Shown: in pieces, positions 25,051-33,964 of the stretch | Numbering within the stretch: the first letter of the stretch is position 1 | Layout: each line of letters opens with the position of its first letter | Source of the DNA: Alphaproteobacteria bacterium | GTDB lineage: Bacteria > Pseudomonadota > Alphaproteobacteria > Acetobacterales > Acetobacteraceae | Assembly (NCBI GenBank): GCA_026400845.1 | Contig: JAPLOH010000235.1 | Coordinates: 465-46,731, forward strand | Length of the DNA: 46,267 nucleotides | Direction of reading: 5' to 3' | Notes under the pieces: generated by a model | Databases searched by the model: none | What the model was told of the DNA's origin: nothing | What the model saw: only the letters and a program-made list of their open reading frames with translations | Program-made: the position numbers and the translations under genes

Positions 25051-26742
25051 TTATGATGTCCCGCGGATCAGCCGCCCCGGCAGCGCGCCGGTTGTGATGC
25101 CGTCGCGATGGACGATCTGGCCGGAGAGGACGGTCGCCACATAGCCCTCGGTGCGCTGGACCAGTCGGCGGCCGCCGGCCGGGAGGTCGTAGCGGACTTC
25201 GGGGGCGAACGCCTTCAGGCGGTCGTAGTCGATGATGTTGAGGTCGGCCTTCATGCCGGGCGCGATGAGGCCGCGGTCGGAGAGGCCGAGGGCCAGCGCG
25301 TTGTCGCGGGAGAGGCGGCGGATCACCCATTCGAGCGGCAGGCGTTCGCCGCGGCTGCGGTCGCGCGTCCAGTGGGTGATCATGGTGGTGGGCGCCGAGG
25401 CGTCGCAGATGATGGAGACATGGGCGCCGCCATCGCCGAGGCCCATGATGGTGTTGGGGTGCTGCATCATCTCCTGCACGGCGCCGAGATCGCCGGCGGC
25501 GTAGTTGATGATGGGGCGGTAGAGGATGGTTTTGCCGTCGTTCTGCATCAGCATGTCATAGGCGAAGGCGCTCGGGTCCATGCCGGCGCGGGCGGCCATG
25601 GCGGCGATGCTGGCTTCGGGCCCGGGCTCGTAATCGGGGGAGTCGCCGAGCGGGAAGATTTTTTCCCAGGTGGTGAGGCGGTGGCGCAGCGTCGGGTCGT
25701 CCGTGTGTTCGGCGAGAATGCGCGCGCGGAAGGCGGGGTCCCGCAGGCGGGCGAGCTTGGCGGGGAAGGGGAGTTTCGCCACCTCCTGCCAGGAGGGGCA
25801 ACCGATGAACGGGTTCTGCGAAATCTCGAAGCCGAGCATCACGCCGACCGGGCGGGCCATCACCTGGCCGGTGATTTTCTGGCCGGCGGCGTTGGCGGCC
25901 TCGATATGGCCGAGGATGCGGCGCCACGCCTCCGGGCGTTGTTCGCGTTGCAGCAGCGAGATGGTCATCGGCCGGCCGGAGCCCTGGGCGAGGCGGCGCA
26001 GCATGGCGAATTCGCCATCCACATCCTCGAAATCGCTGATCACCTGCATCCAGCCGCCGCCAAGCGCGGATGCGATTTCGGCGAGTTCGCTTTCCTCGGC
26101 GCGCAAGGTGGGGGTGTGGCGGCCATCGAGCGTCTTGTGCGCCAGCGTGCGGGAGGTGGAGAAGCCGAGCGCGCCGGCGCGAATGCCTTCTGCCGCGAGG
26201 CGGGCCATCTCGGCGCGATCGGCCGCCGTCGCCGGCTCGCGATCGGCGCCGCGCTGCCCCATCACGTGCACGCGCAGCGCCGCATGCGGCACCTGGGTGG
26301 CGACGTCGGCGTCGTAATTGCGCGCGGCCAGCGCATCGAGGAATTCCGGGAAGGTCTGCCAGTTCCACGGCAGCCCCTCGGTCAGCACCACCTCGGGGAT
26401 GTCCTCCACCCCCTCCATCAGCTCCACCAGCATCTTGCGCCGCTCCGGCAGGCAGGGCGCGAAACCCACGCCGCAATTGCCGATCAGTACGGTCGTCACG
26501 CCGTTCCAAGAGGACGGCGTGATATGGCTGCCCCAGGTCACGTGGGCGTCGTAATGGGTGTGCACGTCGATGAACCCGGGGGTGACGATCTTGCCCTTGG
26601 CGTCGATCTCATCGGCCCCGCGTCCTGCGACCTCGCCCACCGCGACGATGCGGTCGCCGGCAATGGCGACATCGGCCTGACGCGGCGCGCCGCCCGATCC
26701 ATCGACCACGGTTGCGTTGCGGATCACCAGCGATGCGTCCAT
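25051..26742 (-). CDS. N-acyl-D-amino-acid deacylase family amidohydrolase
   Basis: 563 residues, D-aminoacylase branch of the amidohydrolase superfamily. Such enzymes hydrolyse N-acyl- or N-carbamoyl-type amides using a Zn-bound water. Motifs: [13 protein letters not shown] (metal ligands) near residue 53, the Zn-binding Cys in [10 protein letters not shown] near 88, and [13 protein letters not shown] (catalytic Asp) near 449. RBS AGGGGGAGG. It is divergent from the peptidase-like hydrolase gene across 75 bp. Together with the carbamoylase at 42.4 kb it hints at D-amino-acid or amide scavenging in this genome, though the two loci are 16 kb apart. Confidence 0.87.
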   Translation of the reverse strand: MDASLVIRNATVVDGSGGAPRQADVAIAGDRIVAVGEVAGRGADEIDAKGKIVTPGFIDVHTHYDAHVTWGSHITPSSWNGVTTVLIGNCGVGFAPCLPERRKMLVELMEGVEDIPEVVLTEGLPWNWQTFPEFLDALAARNYDADVATQVPHAALRVHVMGQRGADREPATAADRAEMARLAAEGIRAGALGFSTSRTLAHKTLDGRHTPTLRAEESELAEIASALGGGWMQVISDFEDVDGEFAMLRRLAQGSGRPMTISLLQREQRPEAWRRILGHIEAANAAGQKITGQVMARPVGVMLGFEISQNPFIGCPSWQEVAKLPFPAKLARLRDPAFRARILAEHTDDPTLRHRLTTWEKIFPLGDSPDYEPGPEASIAAMAARAGMDPSAFAYDMLMQNDGKTILYRPIINYAAGDLGAVQEMMQHPNTIMGLGDGGAHVSIICDASAPTTMITHWTRDRSRGERLPLEWVIRRLSRDNALALGLSDRGLIAPGMKADLNIIDYDRLKAFAPEVRYDLPAGGRRLVQRTEGYVATVLSGQIVHRDGITTGALPGRLIRGTS

Positions 26743-26817
26743 TCTCGGCCTCCCCCTTATGGCGCCTTGGCGCGCCTGATGGGGCTGAGTGTGGCACGGG
26801 TCGAAGGGAAGCGCATC

Positions 26818-27708
26818 ATGGCTGTCAGCGAAGGCGAGGCGGATTTTCGGGGGTGGAAAACCTGGTATCGCATCACCGGCGATCTAACCTCCGGCAAGCC
26901 GCCGCTGGTGTGCCTCCATGGCGGCCCGGGCGTGCCGCACAACTACCTGCTGCGCTACACCGAACTCGCCGAGCAGACCGGCCGCGCGATCGTGCATTAC
27001 GATCAGGTCGGCTGCGGCCGCTCCACCCATCTGCGCGAGAAGGGGCCGGATTTCTGGCAGGTTCCGCTCTTCGTCGAGGAGCTCGACAACCTCCTCCGCC
27101 ATCTCGGCATCGGCTCCGGCTATCACCTGCTCGGGCAGAGCTGGGGCGGCATGCTGGCCTCCGAGCACGCGGTGCTCCGCCCCGCCGGACTGCGCTCCCT
27201 GGTGATTTCCAACTCCCCGGCCTCGATGGAACTTTGGCTTCAGGAAGCCGGCAAGCTGCGCGATCTGCTGCCGCCCGATATCCAGGCCACCCTCCTGCGC
27301 CACGAGGCGGCCGGCACGACCTCAGACCCCGCGTATGAAACGGCGATGATGGTGTTCTACGAGCGCCACGTTTGCCGCATTCCCTTCCCCGAGGAAGTGG
27401 CGGCAAGCTTCGCCCTCCTGGCGGAGGACCCGACCGTCTACCACACCATGAACGGCCCCTCGGAGTTCCATTGTATCGGCACGATCAAGGAATGGTCGAT
27501 CATCGACCGCCTGGACCGCATCGCCGCGCCGACGCTGCTGATCTCCGGCCGCCATGACGAGGCAACGCCGGCGGTGGTGCAGCCTTTCGCCGATCGGATT
27601 CCGGACGTGCGCTGGACGATTTTCGAGAATTCAAGCCATTTGCCGCATGTGGAGGAGCCCGAGGCGTGTCTTGCGGCGGTGGCGAAGTTCATCGCGGCAT
27701 ATGATTAG
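26818..27708 (+). CDS. Proline-iminopeptidase-like alpha/beta hydrolase
   Basis: 296 residues, peptidase family S33 type. HGGPGVPHNY is the oxyanion/substrate motif, GQSWGGML the nucleophile elbow with Ser, GRHDEATP the acid loop, and SSHLPHVEEP the catalytic His loop. All triad residues are present, in contrast to the hydrolase at 3951. The family includes proline iminopeptidases and amino-acid amidases. The frame is open far upstream as a shadow of the opposite gene; ATG 26818 with GAAGGGAAG is the sensible start. Confidence 0.86.
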   Translation: MAVSEGEADFRGWKTWYRITGDLTSGKPPLVCLHGGPGVPHNYLLRYTELAEQTGRAIVHYDQVGCGRSTHLREKGPDFWQVPLFVEELDNLLRHLGIGSGYHLLGQSWGGMLASEHAVLRPAGLRSLVISNSPASMELWLQEAGKLRDLLPPDIQATLLRHEAAGTTSDPAYETAMMVFYERHVCRIPFPEEVAASFALLAEDPTVYHTMNGPSEFHCIGTIKEWSIIDRLDRIAAPTLLISGRHDEATPAVVQPFADRIPDVRWTIFENSSHLPHVEEPEACLAAVAKFIAAYD

Positions 27709-27717
27709 AAGAAAGCA

Positions 27718-27832
27718 GGTTCTTTTTTGAAAAAAAGAACCAAAAAACTTCTGTCCGTTTAGCTTCGCGCCCGCCCAGGAGAGCGCGAAGCCAACGGATA
27801 AAAAGTTTTTGCTTCTTTTTTCAAAAAGAAGC
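27718..27832. repeat. Composite AT-rich hairpin array between convergent genes
   Basis: There are three nested or adjacent inverted repeats: GGTTCTTTTTTGAAAAAAAG plus AACC (27718-27741, identical to 11062-11085); GCTTCGCGC (27762-27770) with GCGCGAAGC (27783-27791), extended by GTCCGTTT/AACGGAT; and GCTTCTTTTTTCAAAAAGAAGC (27811-27832). AAAAAACTT and AAGTTTTT also face each other. The array fills the whole gap and would terminate both convergent transcripts. Confidence 0.7.
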
Positions 27833-27843
27833 CCTTGCCTTCC

Positions 27844-28881
27844 TTACCCCAACTGATTTCCCCACAATGCCGGAAACTTCCGCGCCAGCCACTGCGCCAG
27901 CGCGGCATTCACCGCCACCGGCGCCTCCTGCGCCATCCAGTGGCCGCTATTCACCACCATCTCACTGAGATCTGCGCAGGCGCCGCGCATCGGCTCGGCG
28001 AGGCGGGAGTCGATGGTTTCGCAGGTGGTGTCGTAGGCCCCGTGCAGGAACAGCACGGGCATGGTGATCTTGCCATCATGCTTGGCATGCGCGGCGTAGG
28101 CGATGTTGCGGGCATGGTTCATGTACCAGGAATCCGGCCCGAAGAACCCGTTGCGAGTGAGGGCGGCGACGTAGTGCGAGGCATCCTCCTCGGTGATCAC
28201 GTCGGCATCGCGCGGCACCGCGGGCGCGCCGGCGCCGGGGCCGAACCAGCCGCCCTGGCGGCGGATCATCGCGGTGCGGCCCGGCTTCTTGCGCCCGGCC
28301 GGCGTGCCCTTGCGGAACAACACGTTGACGGTGTTGGCGATATTGGCCTCGAACCCCGCGGTCGCGGCGGGGAAGTTCTCCTCGTAGAAGGCCATGTAGT
28401 CCCACTGGCCCAGCGGGAAGTCGGCCTCCGGGTAGGTCTCGCGATCGACCAGCGCCAGGAAATTCGCCGGCGCGAAACCGCCGGGCACGTAGGGCACGCA
28501 GAGATTGGCAACCCCGTGGCAGCGCTCCGGGTGATGCGTGGCGATGCTCCACACCACCGGGCTGCCCCAGTCATGCCCCACCCAGATCGCCTGTTCATGG
28601 CCGAGACTGTCGAGCAGCTCGATCATATCGGCGACGCTGTGTTGCAGCGCGTAGTCCTCGTGGCGCGAATAGACGGAGGAACGGCCATAGCCGCGCATGT
28701 CCGGCGCGATGGCGCGGAAGCCGAGGGCGGCGAGCGCCGGCAATTGATGGCGCCAGGAGATCGCCAGTTCCGGCCAGCCATGCACGAAAATCACCGGGGT
28801 GCCGCTATCCGGCCCGCAGGCGAGGTAGGTGGTGGTGTGGCGGGGGCTACGGGCGACGTGCTCGGTGATGGGGAAATGCAT
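27844..28881 (-). CDS. Epoxide-hydrolase-like alpha/beta hydrolase
   Basis: 345 residues. HGWPE is the HGxP oxyanion motif of epoxide hydrolases. The nucleophile elbow is WVGHDWGSP (Asp nucleophile), as in epoxide hydrolases and haloalkane dehalogenases. LHGAYDTTCE carries the acid and NSGHWMAQE the catalytic His. A cap region with Tyr-rich WDYMAFYEENF lies between, consistent with the Tyr pair that activates the epoxide. RBS AGGAGCC. It is divergent from the GntR-like gene by 65 bp, so that regulator may once have controlled it. Confidence 0.85.
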   Translation of the reverse strand: MHFPITEHVARSPRHTTTYLACGPDSGTPVIFVHGWPELAISWRHQLPALAALGFRAIAPDMRGYGRSSVYSRHEDYALQHSVADMIELLDSLGHEQAIWVGHDWGSPVVWSIATHHPERCHGVANLCVPYVPGGFAPANFLALVDRETYPEADFPLGQWDYMAFYEENFPAATAGFEANIANTVNVLFRKGTPAGRKKPGRTAMIRRQGGWFGPGAGAPAVPRDADVITEEDASHYVAALTRNGFFGPDSWYMNHARNIAYAAHAKHDGKITMPVLFLHGAYDTTCETIDSRLAEPMRGACADLSEMVVNSGHWMAQEAPVAVNAALAQWLARKFPALWGNQLG

Positions 28882-28946
28882 GGCTTGGCTCCTGATGAGG
28901 CGCCCAACATGGCATAGGATGCCAAATCGTCATATGAACGGCGCGC

Positions 28947-29680
28947 ATGAACGCGACCCGTCCCTTCGCGCCGCGCCGCCTGAGCCGGGCCGGCGGCCCG
29001 CTCTACCGCCAGGCGGCGGCGCAGCTGCGCGCGGCGATCGCGGCCGGGCGGCTGCCGGTGGGGGCGGATTTGCCGACCGAGGCGGCGCTGGCGGCGGGCT
29101 GCGGCGTCAGCCTCATCACCATCCGCCATGCCCTGCGCGAGCTCGAGCAGGAGGGGATGATCCGCAAGCGCGCCGCCAAGGCGGCCGTGGTGGTGGCCAA
29201 CGCGCCGCGCCAGCCCGCGGCCAGGCCGCTTAACAGCATCGAGGACGTGGTGGCGGCGACCACGGGGGCCGAACTGCGCATCGGCAGTTTCGGCCCGCGC
29301 CGCTCCGCCGAGCGCGCCCCGATCGGTGACGACTTCGACAACACCCCCGACTCCGACCCGGCTCTGCCCGCCACCCGTGAGTGGGCCGCCCGCGCCGTCA
29401 CCGGCGCGCGGCCCGAGCCGACGTCACCCCACCTGGCCATCACCGAGGCGGTCGACGACGTCGTCGACGTCGCGCGCACCGCGCAGCAGAGCTGGGCGGC
29501 GCGGCCCGCCACGGAGCGAGCAGACCTGCTGCGCAAGGCCGCTCGTGAGATCGACAGCCGTCGCGAGCAGCTGCTGGCGGTCACCGGATGTTGTGGCGCG
29601 GCGAGGATGGTGCGCCGGTGGAACTCACCATCGCCCGCCACCGCGCCGACCGCTACAGCCTGAGCTACGATTTCCCCTGA
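28947..29680 (+). pseudogene. GntR-family regulator with its ligand domain replaced by a foreign fragment
   Basis: Residues 1-75 are a GntR winged helix (LYRQAAAQLRAAIAAGRLPV, TEAALAAGCGVS, ITIRHALRELEQEGMI). The UTRA domain then begins (ARPLNSIEDVV) but stops near nt 29315. From about 29318 to 29583 the frame encodes something like the N terminus of a proline/P5C-type aldehyde dehydrogenase (FDNTPDSDPALPATREWA, ERADLLRKAA). From 29588 to 29680, one frame over, the natural end of a UTRA domain resumes: MLWRGEDGAPVELTIARHRA...SLSYDFP. Read straight, the ORF would stop at 29663 after a meaningless tail. DNA binding may survive; effector sensing should not. Confidence 0.75.
29318..29587 (+). other. 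Foreign insert resembling an actinobacterial aldehyde dehydrogenase fragment
   Basis: About 270 bp, in frame with the GntR start, coding for a segment unlike any GntR protein. GDDFDNTPDSDPALPATREW and ATERADLLRKAAREIDSRRE are what I would expect from the N-terminal part of an L-glutamate-gamma-semialdehyde dehydrogenase or PutA-like protein of high-GC Gram-positives. Codon use (GTCGACGACGTCGTCGACGT) differs from the flanks. No repeats mark the joints. Confidence 0.6.
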
Positions 29681-29685
29681 CGGGA

Positions 29686-30696
29686 TCAACTGTTCTTGCG
29701 CAGCAAGTGCCCGTTCACGCAGTTGGTCAGCCGCCCGTCGCGCAGATAGTGCAGCACCACCTCGGCGGCCTTGCGGCGGATGTCGAGATTGGCGGGCGGG
29801 CTGAAGAAGGCGGCGTGCGGGGTGAGGATCAGGCGATCCTTGATCCACGGCTCGCCGGCCTGCAACGCCGCGAACAACGGATGCAGCGGCACCGGCGGCT
29901 CGGAGGGCAGCACGTCGAGCGCGGCACCGGCGATGCGGCCGGATTTCAGCGCGTCACGCAGCGCATCGAGATCCACCAGCGGGCCACGAGCGGTGTTGAC
30001 GAGGATCAGATTGTCCTTCGCCCAGGACAGGCTCTCGGCGTTGATGATGTTGCGCGTCGAGTCCGTGAAGGGCGCGTGCAGGCTGATCGCGTCCGATGCT
30101 TCCATCAACTCCTTGAGGCTGCGGGCACGGCGATAGCCGACGCCGAGTTCAACGCCGTTGGGCAGCTCCGGATCATAGAACACGATGTCCATGTCGAAGC
30201 CCTTGGCACGCCGGGCGGCGGCCATGCCGATGCGGCCCAGTCCGATGATGCCGAAGGTTTGCCCGCGGAGCCGGCGCATCAGGGGCGCGCCCGGCGCCCA
30301 GCCCCAGTTACCCACGGGATCGGCGGCGAGCCTGGTGGCGTAGTAGTGGGTGCCGCGGGCCAGGGTGAGCATCAGCGAGACCGCGTGGTCAGCGACCTCT
30401 GACGTACCGTAGTCCGGCACGTTGCAGACCGGCACGCCGCGGGCGCCCCAGGCCTTGCTGTCGAGATTGTCGTAGCCGACGCCCATGCGCACGATGATCT
30501 TGCAGTTGGGATACTGGTTCACGTCGCCGACGTCATGGTTCGCCGAGCCCGAGATGATGCCGTCGGCGGCGAGGCACTCCTCGACCGGAACCACCGCATC
30601 GGGGCGATGGCTCGTGGTGCGCGCGAAATCCCCGAAGGTCGCCTGCTCAAGCCCGTCCGGCGAGGGGGCGTAGTTCATGTAAAGCACGTTGGCCAT
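29686..30696 (-). CDS. C-terminal-binding-protein-like D-2-hydroxyacid dehydrogenase
   Basis: 336 residues. The NAD-binding loop GIIGLGRIGMAAA is intact. Catalytic Arg is in VNTARGPLVD, Glu in ALDVLPSEPP, and His in LTPHAAFFS. NVPDYGTSEVADHAVSL is typical of the CtBP/phosphoglycerate-dehydrogenase branch. RBS GGAGGG overlaps the end of the upstream E1-fusion gene, leaving only 2 bp between them, so the two were one operon. It would reduce a 2-keto acid or oxidise a 2-hydroxy acid connected to the E1 substrate. It is convergent with the damaged GntR gene. Confidence 0.87.
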   Translation of the reverse strand: MANVLYMNYAPSPDGLEQATFGDFARTTSHRPDAVVPVEECLAADGIISGSANHDVGDVNQYPNCKIIVRMGVGYDNLDSKAWGARGVPVCNVPDYGTSEVADHAVSLMLTLARGTHYYATRLAADPVGNWGWAPGAPLMRRLRGQTFGIIGLGRIGMAAARRAKGFDMDIVFYDPELPNGVELGVGYRRARSLKELMEASDAISLHAPFTDSTRNIINAESLSWAKDNLILVNTARGPLVDLDALRDALKSGRIAGAALDVLPSEPPVPLHPLFAALQAGEPWIKDRLILTPHAAFFSPPANLDIRRKAAEVVLHYLRDGRLTNCVNGHLLRKNS

Positions 30697-30698
30697 GT

Positions 30699-33027
30699 TC
30701 AGCCCTCCTTCACGACGCCGATGGTGGCGCCCATTTTGATGTCCTGGCCCACGGTCTTCACCACCTGGGCGACGATGCCGGCGGCCGGCGCCTCGATTTC
30801 AACCACCGCCTTGTCGGTCTCGATCTCGGCGACGATGTCACCCTTGGCTACTTTCGCGCCGTCCTCCACGGTCCAGCGCACCAGCTTGCCGGAATCGACC
30901 GTGAGGTCGCCGAACGGCATGTTGATCAGCGCGCCCTTCAGGGTGCCGAGCGATGGGGCGGGCGGTGGCGCCTTGGGCGCGGCGGCGGCGGCGATGGTCT
31001 CGATCGGCGCCTGCATCCCATCGGACCGGCCCTTCCAGCGCCATGGCGGAGTGGCGGTGCCGGCCAGCACCTCCTTGGCGCGAGCGGTGACGCGATCGGC
31101 GCTGACCAGCATGGCGCGTTCCAGCGCCGGGCCGAACGGGTGCGTCACCGGCGCGGTGTGAAGGCGCGCCACCGGGGCGTCGAGCTGGTCGAACGCCAGT
31201 TCGTTCATCGCCTGCCCGAGTTCGGCACCCACGCCCATCATCGGCCAGCCCTCATCGACGACCAGCAAATGATGGGTCTTGCTCACGCTCTCGGCGACGG
31301 TATCGACGTCGAGCGGCTGGATGGTCCGCAGGTCGATCACCTCCGCCTCGATGCCCTCGGCGGCCAGCGCCACGGCGGCTTCCAGCGCGCGATGCACCAT
31401 CTGGCCGGAGGCGGCGATGGTGATGTGCTTGCCCGGCCGCGCGATGCGGGCGAGGCCGAAGGGCACGAAATGATCATCCCCCTCCGGCACCGGGCCCTTG
31501 GAGGCGAATAGCGCCTTGGTCTCCAGCATCAGCACCGGATCGCCGGCGTTGAGCGCGGTCTTCATCAGCCCCTTGGCGTCAGCGGGGTTGGAGGGCATGC
31601 AGACGATGAGGCCGGGGATATGCGCCCAGATCGGGTGATAGGTGCCGGAATGGTGCGGGCCGGTGGAACGCACCGTGCCGCAGCCGACGCGCAGGATCAT
31701 CGGCGCGTTCATCTGGCCGTTCGACATATAGCGCAGCTTGGCCGCCTGCAGCGCGATCTGGCCGCCGGCCTCGAACAGGAAATCCGCGAACATCAAATCG
31801 GCGATCACCCGCACGCCGGTGGCAGACGCACCCACGGCCGCACCCGTGAACCCCTGCTCGGAGATCGGCATGTCGATCACCCGGCCGGCGCCGAATTCCT
31901 GATACAGCCCCTTGGTGTGCGCAAACGTGCCGCCGCGTTCGCCGGTGCCTTCGCCGAAATAGAGGATGTTACGCTCCTTGCGCATCTCCTCGGCGATGCC
32001 GTCGCGCACCGCGTCGAGCCAGGAGGTCTCCTTGGTGGCCCTCGCCGGGCGCTTCATGGTGGCGATGGCGGGGTTCATCGGGTCGGCATAGGTGTGCTGG
32101 AACACTGTCGCGCCATCGGGCTCGGCGGAGGCGCGGGCGAAGTCCACGCTCTCCTGCACCACGTCATCGACGCGCTTCTCGATGGCGCCGAGCACGCTTT
32201 CGGTGGCGATGCCGAACTCGTCCTTGAGGCGGGCGCGGAAGGTGGTGACGGGGCAGCGGGCGATCCAGGAGTCGACCTCCGCCTGGCTGCGGTAGCTGCC
32301 GGTCACCGGGTCCCCCTCATGGTGGCCGACGGTGCGGTAGGTCTTGGCCTCGATCAGCGTCGGCCCCTCGCCGCGGCGGCCGCGCTCCACGGCCTCCTTC
32401 ACCGCGGTCCACATCGCCACCACGTCATTGCCGTCCACCGCCACCCCTGCGATGCCGTAGGCCGCGGCGCGGGAGGCGATCTCGGGGTTGTTGGTGACCG
32501 TGCTGAGCGGCGTCGCGGTGGCGTAGAGGTTGTTTTCGCAGACGAACACCACCGGCGCCTTGAGGAACCCCGCGATGTTGAGCGCCTCGTGGAAGCCGCC
32601 ATGGCTGGTGGCGCCATCGCCGAAAAAGGCGACGCCGACATCCCCGGTGCCGCGATGCTTGGCGCCGATCGCCACCCCCAGCGCATGCGGCGCCCCGGAG
32701 GCGACCACGCCATTGGTGCCGAACAGGCCGACCGAGCGGTCATACAGATGCATCGTGCCGCCCCGCCCGCCGACGATGCCGCCGCCCTTGCCGTAGAGCT
32801 CGGCCATCAGCGCCTTGGGGTCCATCCCCTTGGCGAGCGCATGGCCGTGGCCGCGATGGGTGGAGGTGATCCAATCCGCCGGCGTCAGATGGGCGCACAC
32901 CCGCGGCCTGCTCAAAGCGGCGCAGCAGCACCATCTGCTCGTAGAGCCGCAGCATTTCCTCGGCCGTCAGCCCTTCCGGTAGTGGCGGCTGGTTTTCGCG
33001 ATGTGCGGTGGTTGCTTTCCTGGCCAT
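30699..33027 (-). pseudogene. 2-oxoacid dehydrogenase E1alpha-E1beta-lipoyl fusion, broken near its N terminus
   Basis: Codons 1-43 from ATG 33027 (RBS GAGGGAA) give a normal E1alpha N terminus ending LLRRFEQAAG. The frame then shifts: the rest of E1alpha (VCAHLTPADWITSTHRGHGH, GDGATSHGGFHEALN...CENN for ThDP) continues in another frame from about 32910. In family members a stretch of roughly 20-30 residues lies between these two segments and is missing here. Downstream follow E1beta (FGEGTGERGG, PISEQGFTGAAVGA, VVDEGWPM) and a C-terminal lipoyl domain (EIETDKAVVEIEAP). No E2 or E3 gene is adjacent. A 738-residue product could start only at a TTG (32915), so activity is doubtful. Confidence 0.8.
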
Positions 33028-33193
33028 GCGACCGTTCCCTCGTTCTGTGCCGGTTGAGCCGCCGAGGCGGCGGGGGCAAAGATTATAATAGATGAGGCTA
33101 GCCAGGACCGCTTGCCGCCGCAAGCGGGGCCGCCGTTTTGACGGCGCGCTGTAGGCGGGCTACGCGCAATCCGAGCAATCCAGGGAGGCCAGC

Positions 33194-33964
33194 ATGCAAC
33201 CGAACGACGCCATCTATCCCAGCCTGCGCGACAAGGTGGTTTTCGTCAGCGGCGGCGCGACCGGGATCGGCGCCTCCCATGTCGCCCATTTCGCCGCCCA
33301 GGGCGCCCAGGTCGCCTTCGTGGATATCCAGGACGCGCCGGCCCAGGCGCTGGCCGAGGCGATCGCCGCCAAAGGCCAGAAGAAGCCGCTGTTCATCCAC
33401 TGCGACCTCCGGGACATCGCCGCCTACCAGGCCGCCATCGCGCTGGCGGCGGTGACGTTCGGCACCATCAACGTGCTGGTCAACAACGCCGCGCATGATG
33501 AGCGGCATGACTGGAAGACCGTCACGGTGGAGTACTGGGAGGATCGGCTGGCGGTGAATCTGCGCCACCAGTTCTTCGCCATCCAGGCCGCCGCTCCATT
33601 CATGCAGAAGAACGGCGGCGGCTCGATCATCAATTTCGGCTCGATCTCCTGGCATCTCGCGATGGGTGGCATGCCCGCCTACACCACGGCGAAGGCCGGC
33701 ATCGAGGGGCTGACCCGCTCCTTCGCCAAGGACCTCGGGCCGGACAATATCCGGGTCAACTGCCTCATCCCCGGCTGGATCCTGACCGAGCGGCAGAAGA
33801 CGCTGTGGCTCACGCCGGAGGCCGAGGCCTCCACACTCGCCGCCCAGTGCCTCAAGCGCATGCTGGTGCCGGATGACGTGGCGCGCATGGTGCTGTGGCT
33901 GGCCGCCGATGACAGCCGGATGTGCACCAGCCAGCTCTTCACCGTGGATGGCGGATGGTGGTGA
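33194..33964 (+). CDS. SDR-family oxidoreductase
   Basis: 256 residues. The cofactor motif SGGATGIG is near residue 19 and NNAA in VLVNNAAHD. Catalytic Ser is in FGSISWH, and Tyr-Lys in YTTAK. It ends in VDGGWW, as in sugar and polyol dehydrogenases of this group. RBS GGGAGG precedes ATG 33194. It is divergent from the E1-fusion gene (166-bp gap), and its last 26 bp overlap the convergent TPR-glycosyltransferase gene. Substrate unknown. Confidence 0.88.
   Translation: MQPNDAIYPSLRDKVVFVSGGATGIGASHVAHFAAQGAQVAFVDIQDAPAQALAEAIAAKGQKKPLFIHCDLRDIAAYQAAIALAAVTFGTINVLVNNAAHDERHDWKTVTVEYWEDRLAVNLRHQFFAIQAAAPFMQKNGGGSIINFGSISWHLAMGGMPAYTTAKAGIEGLTRSFAKDLGPDNIRVNCLIPGWILTERQKTLWLTPEAEASTLAAQCLKRMLVPDDVARMVLWLAADDSRMCTSQLFTVDGGWW

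Noticed and set aside
25108-26817. N-terminal 570-codon extension of the proline-iminopeptidase-like ORF
   Set aside because: The extension is the antisense of the N-acyl-D-amino-acid deacylase gene. The peptidase homology begins at ATG 26818, which has an RBS.
33084-33089. TATAAT as promoter of the SDR or E1-fusion gene
   Set aside because: A good -10 on either strand, but no acceptable -35 at 16-18 bp on either side.
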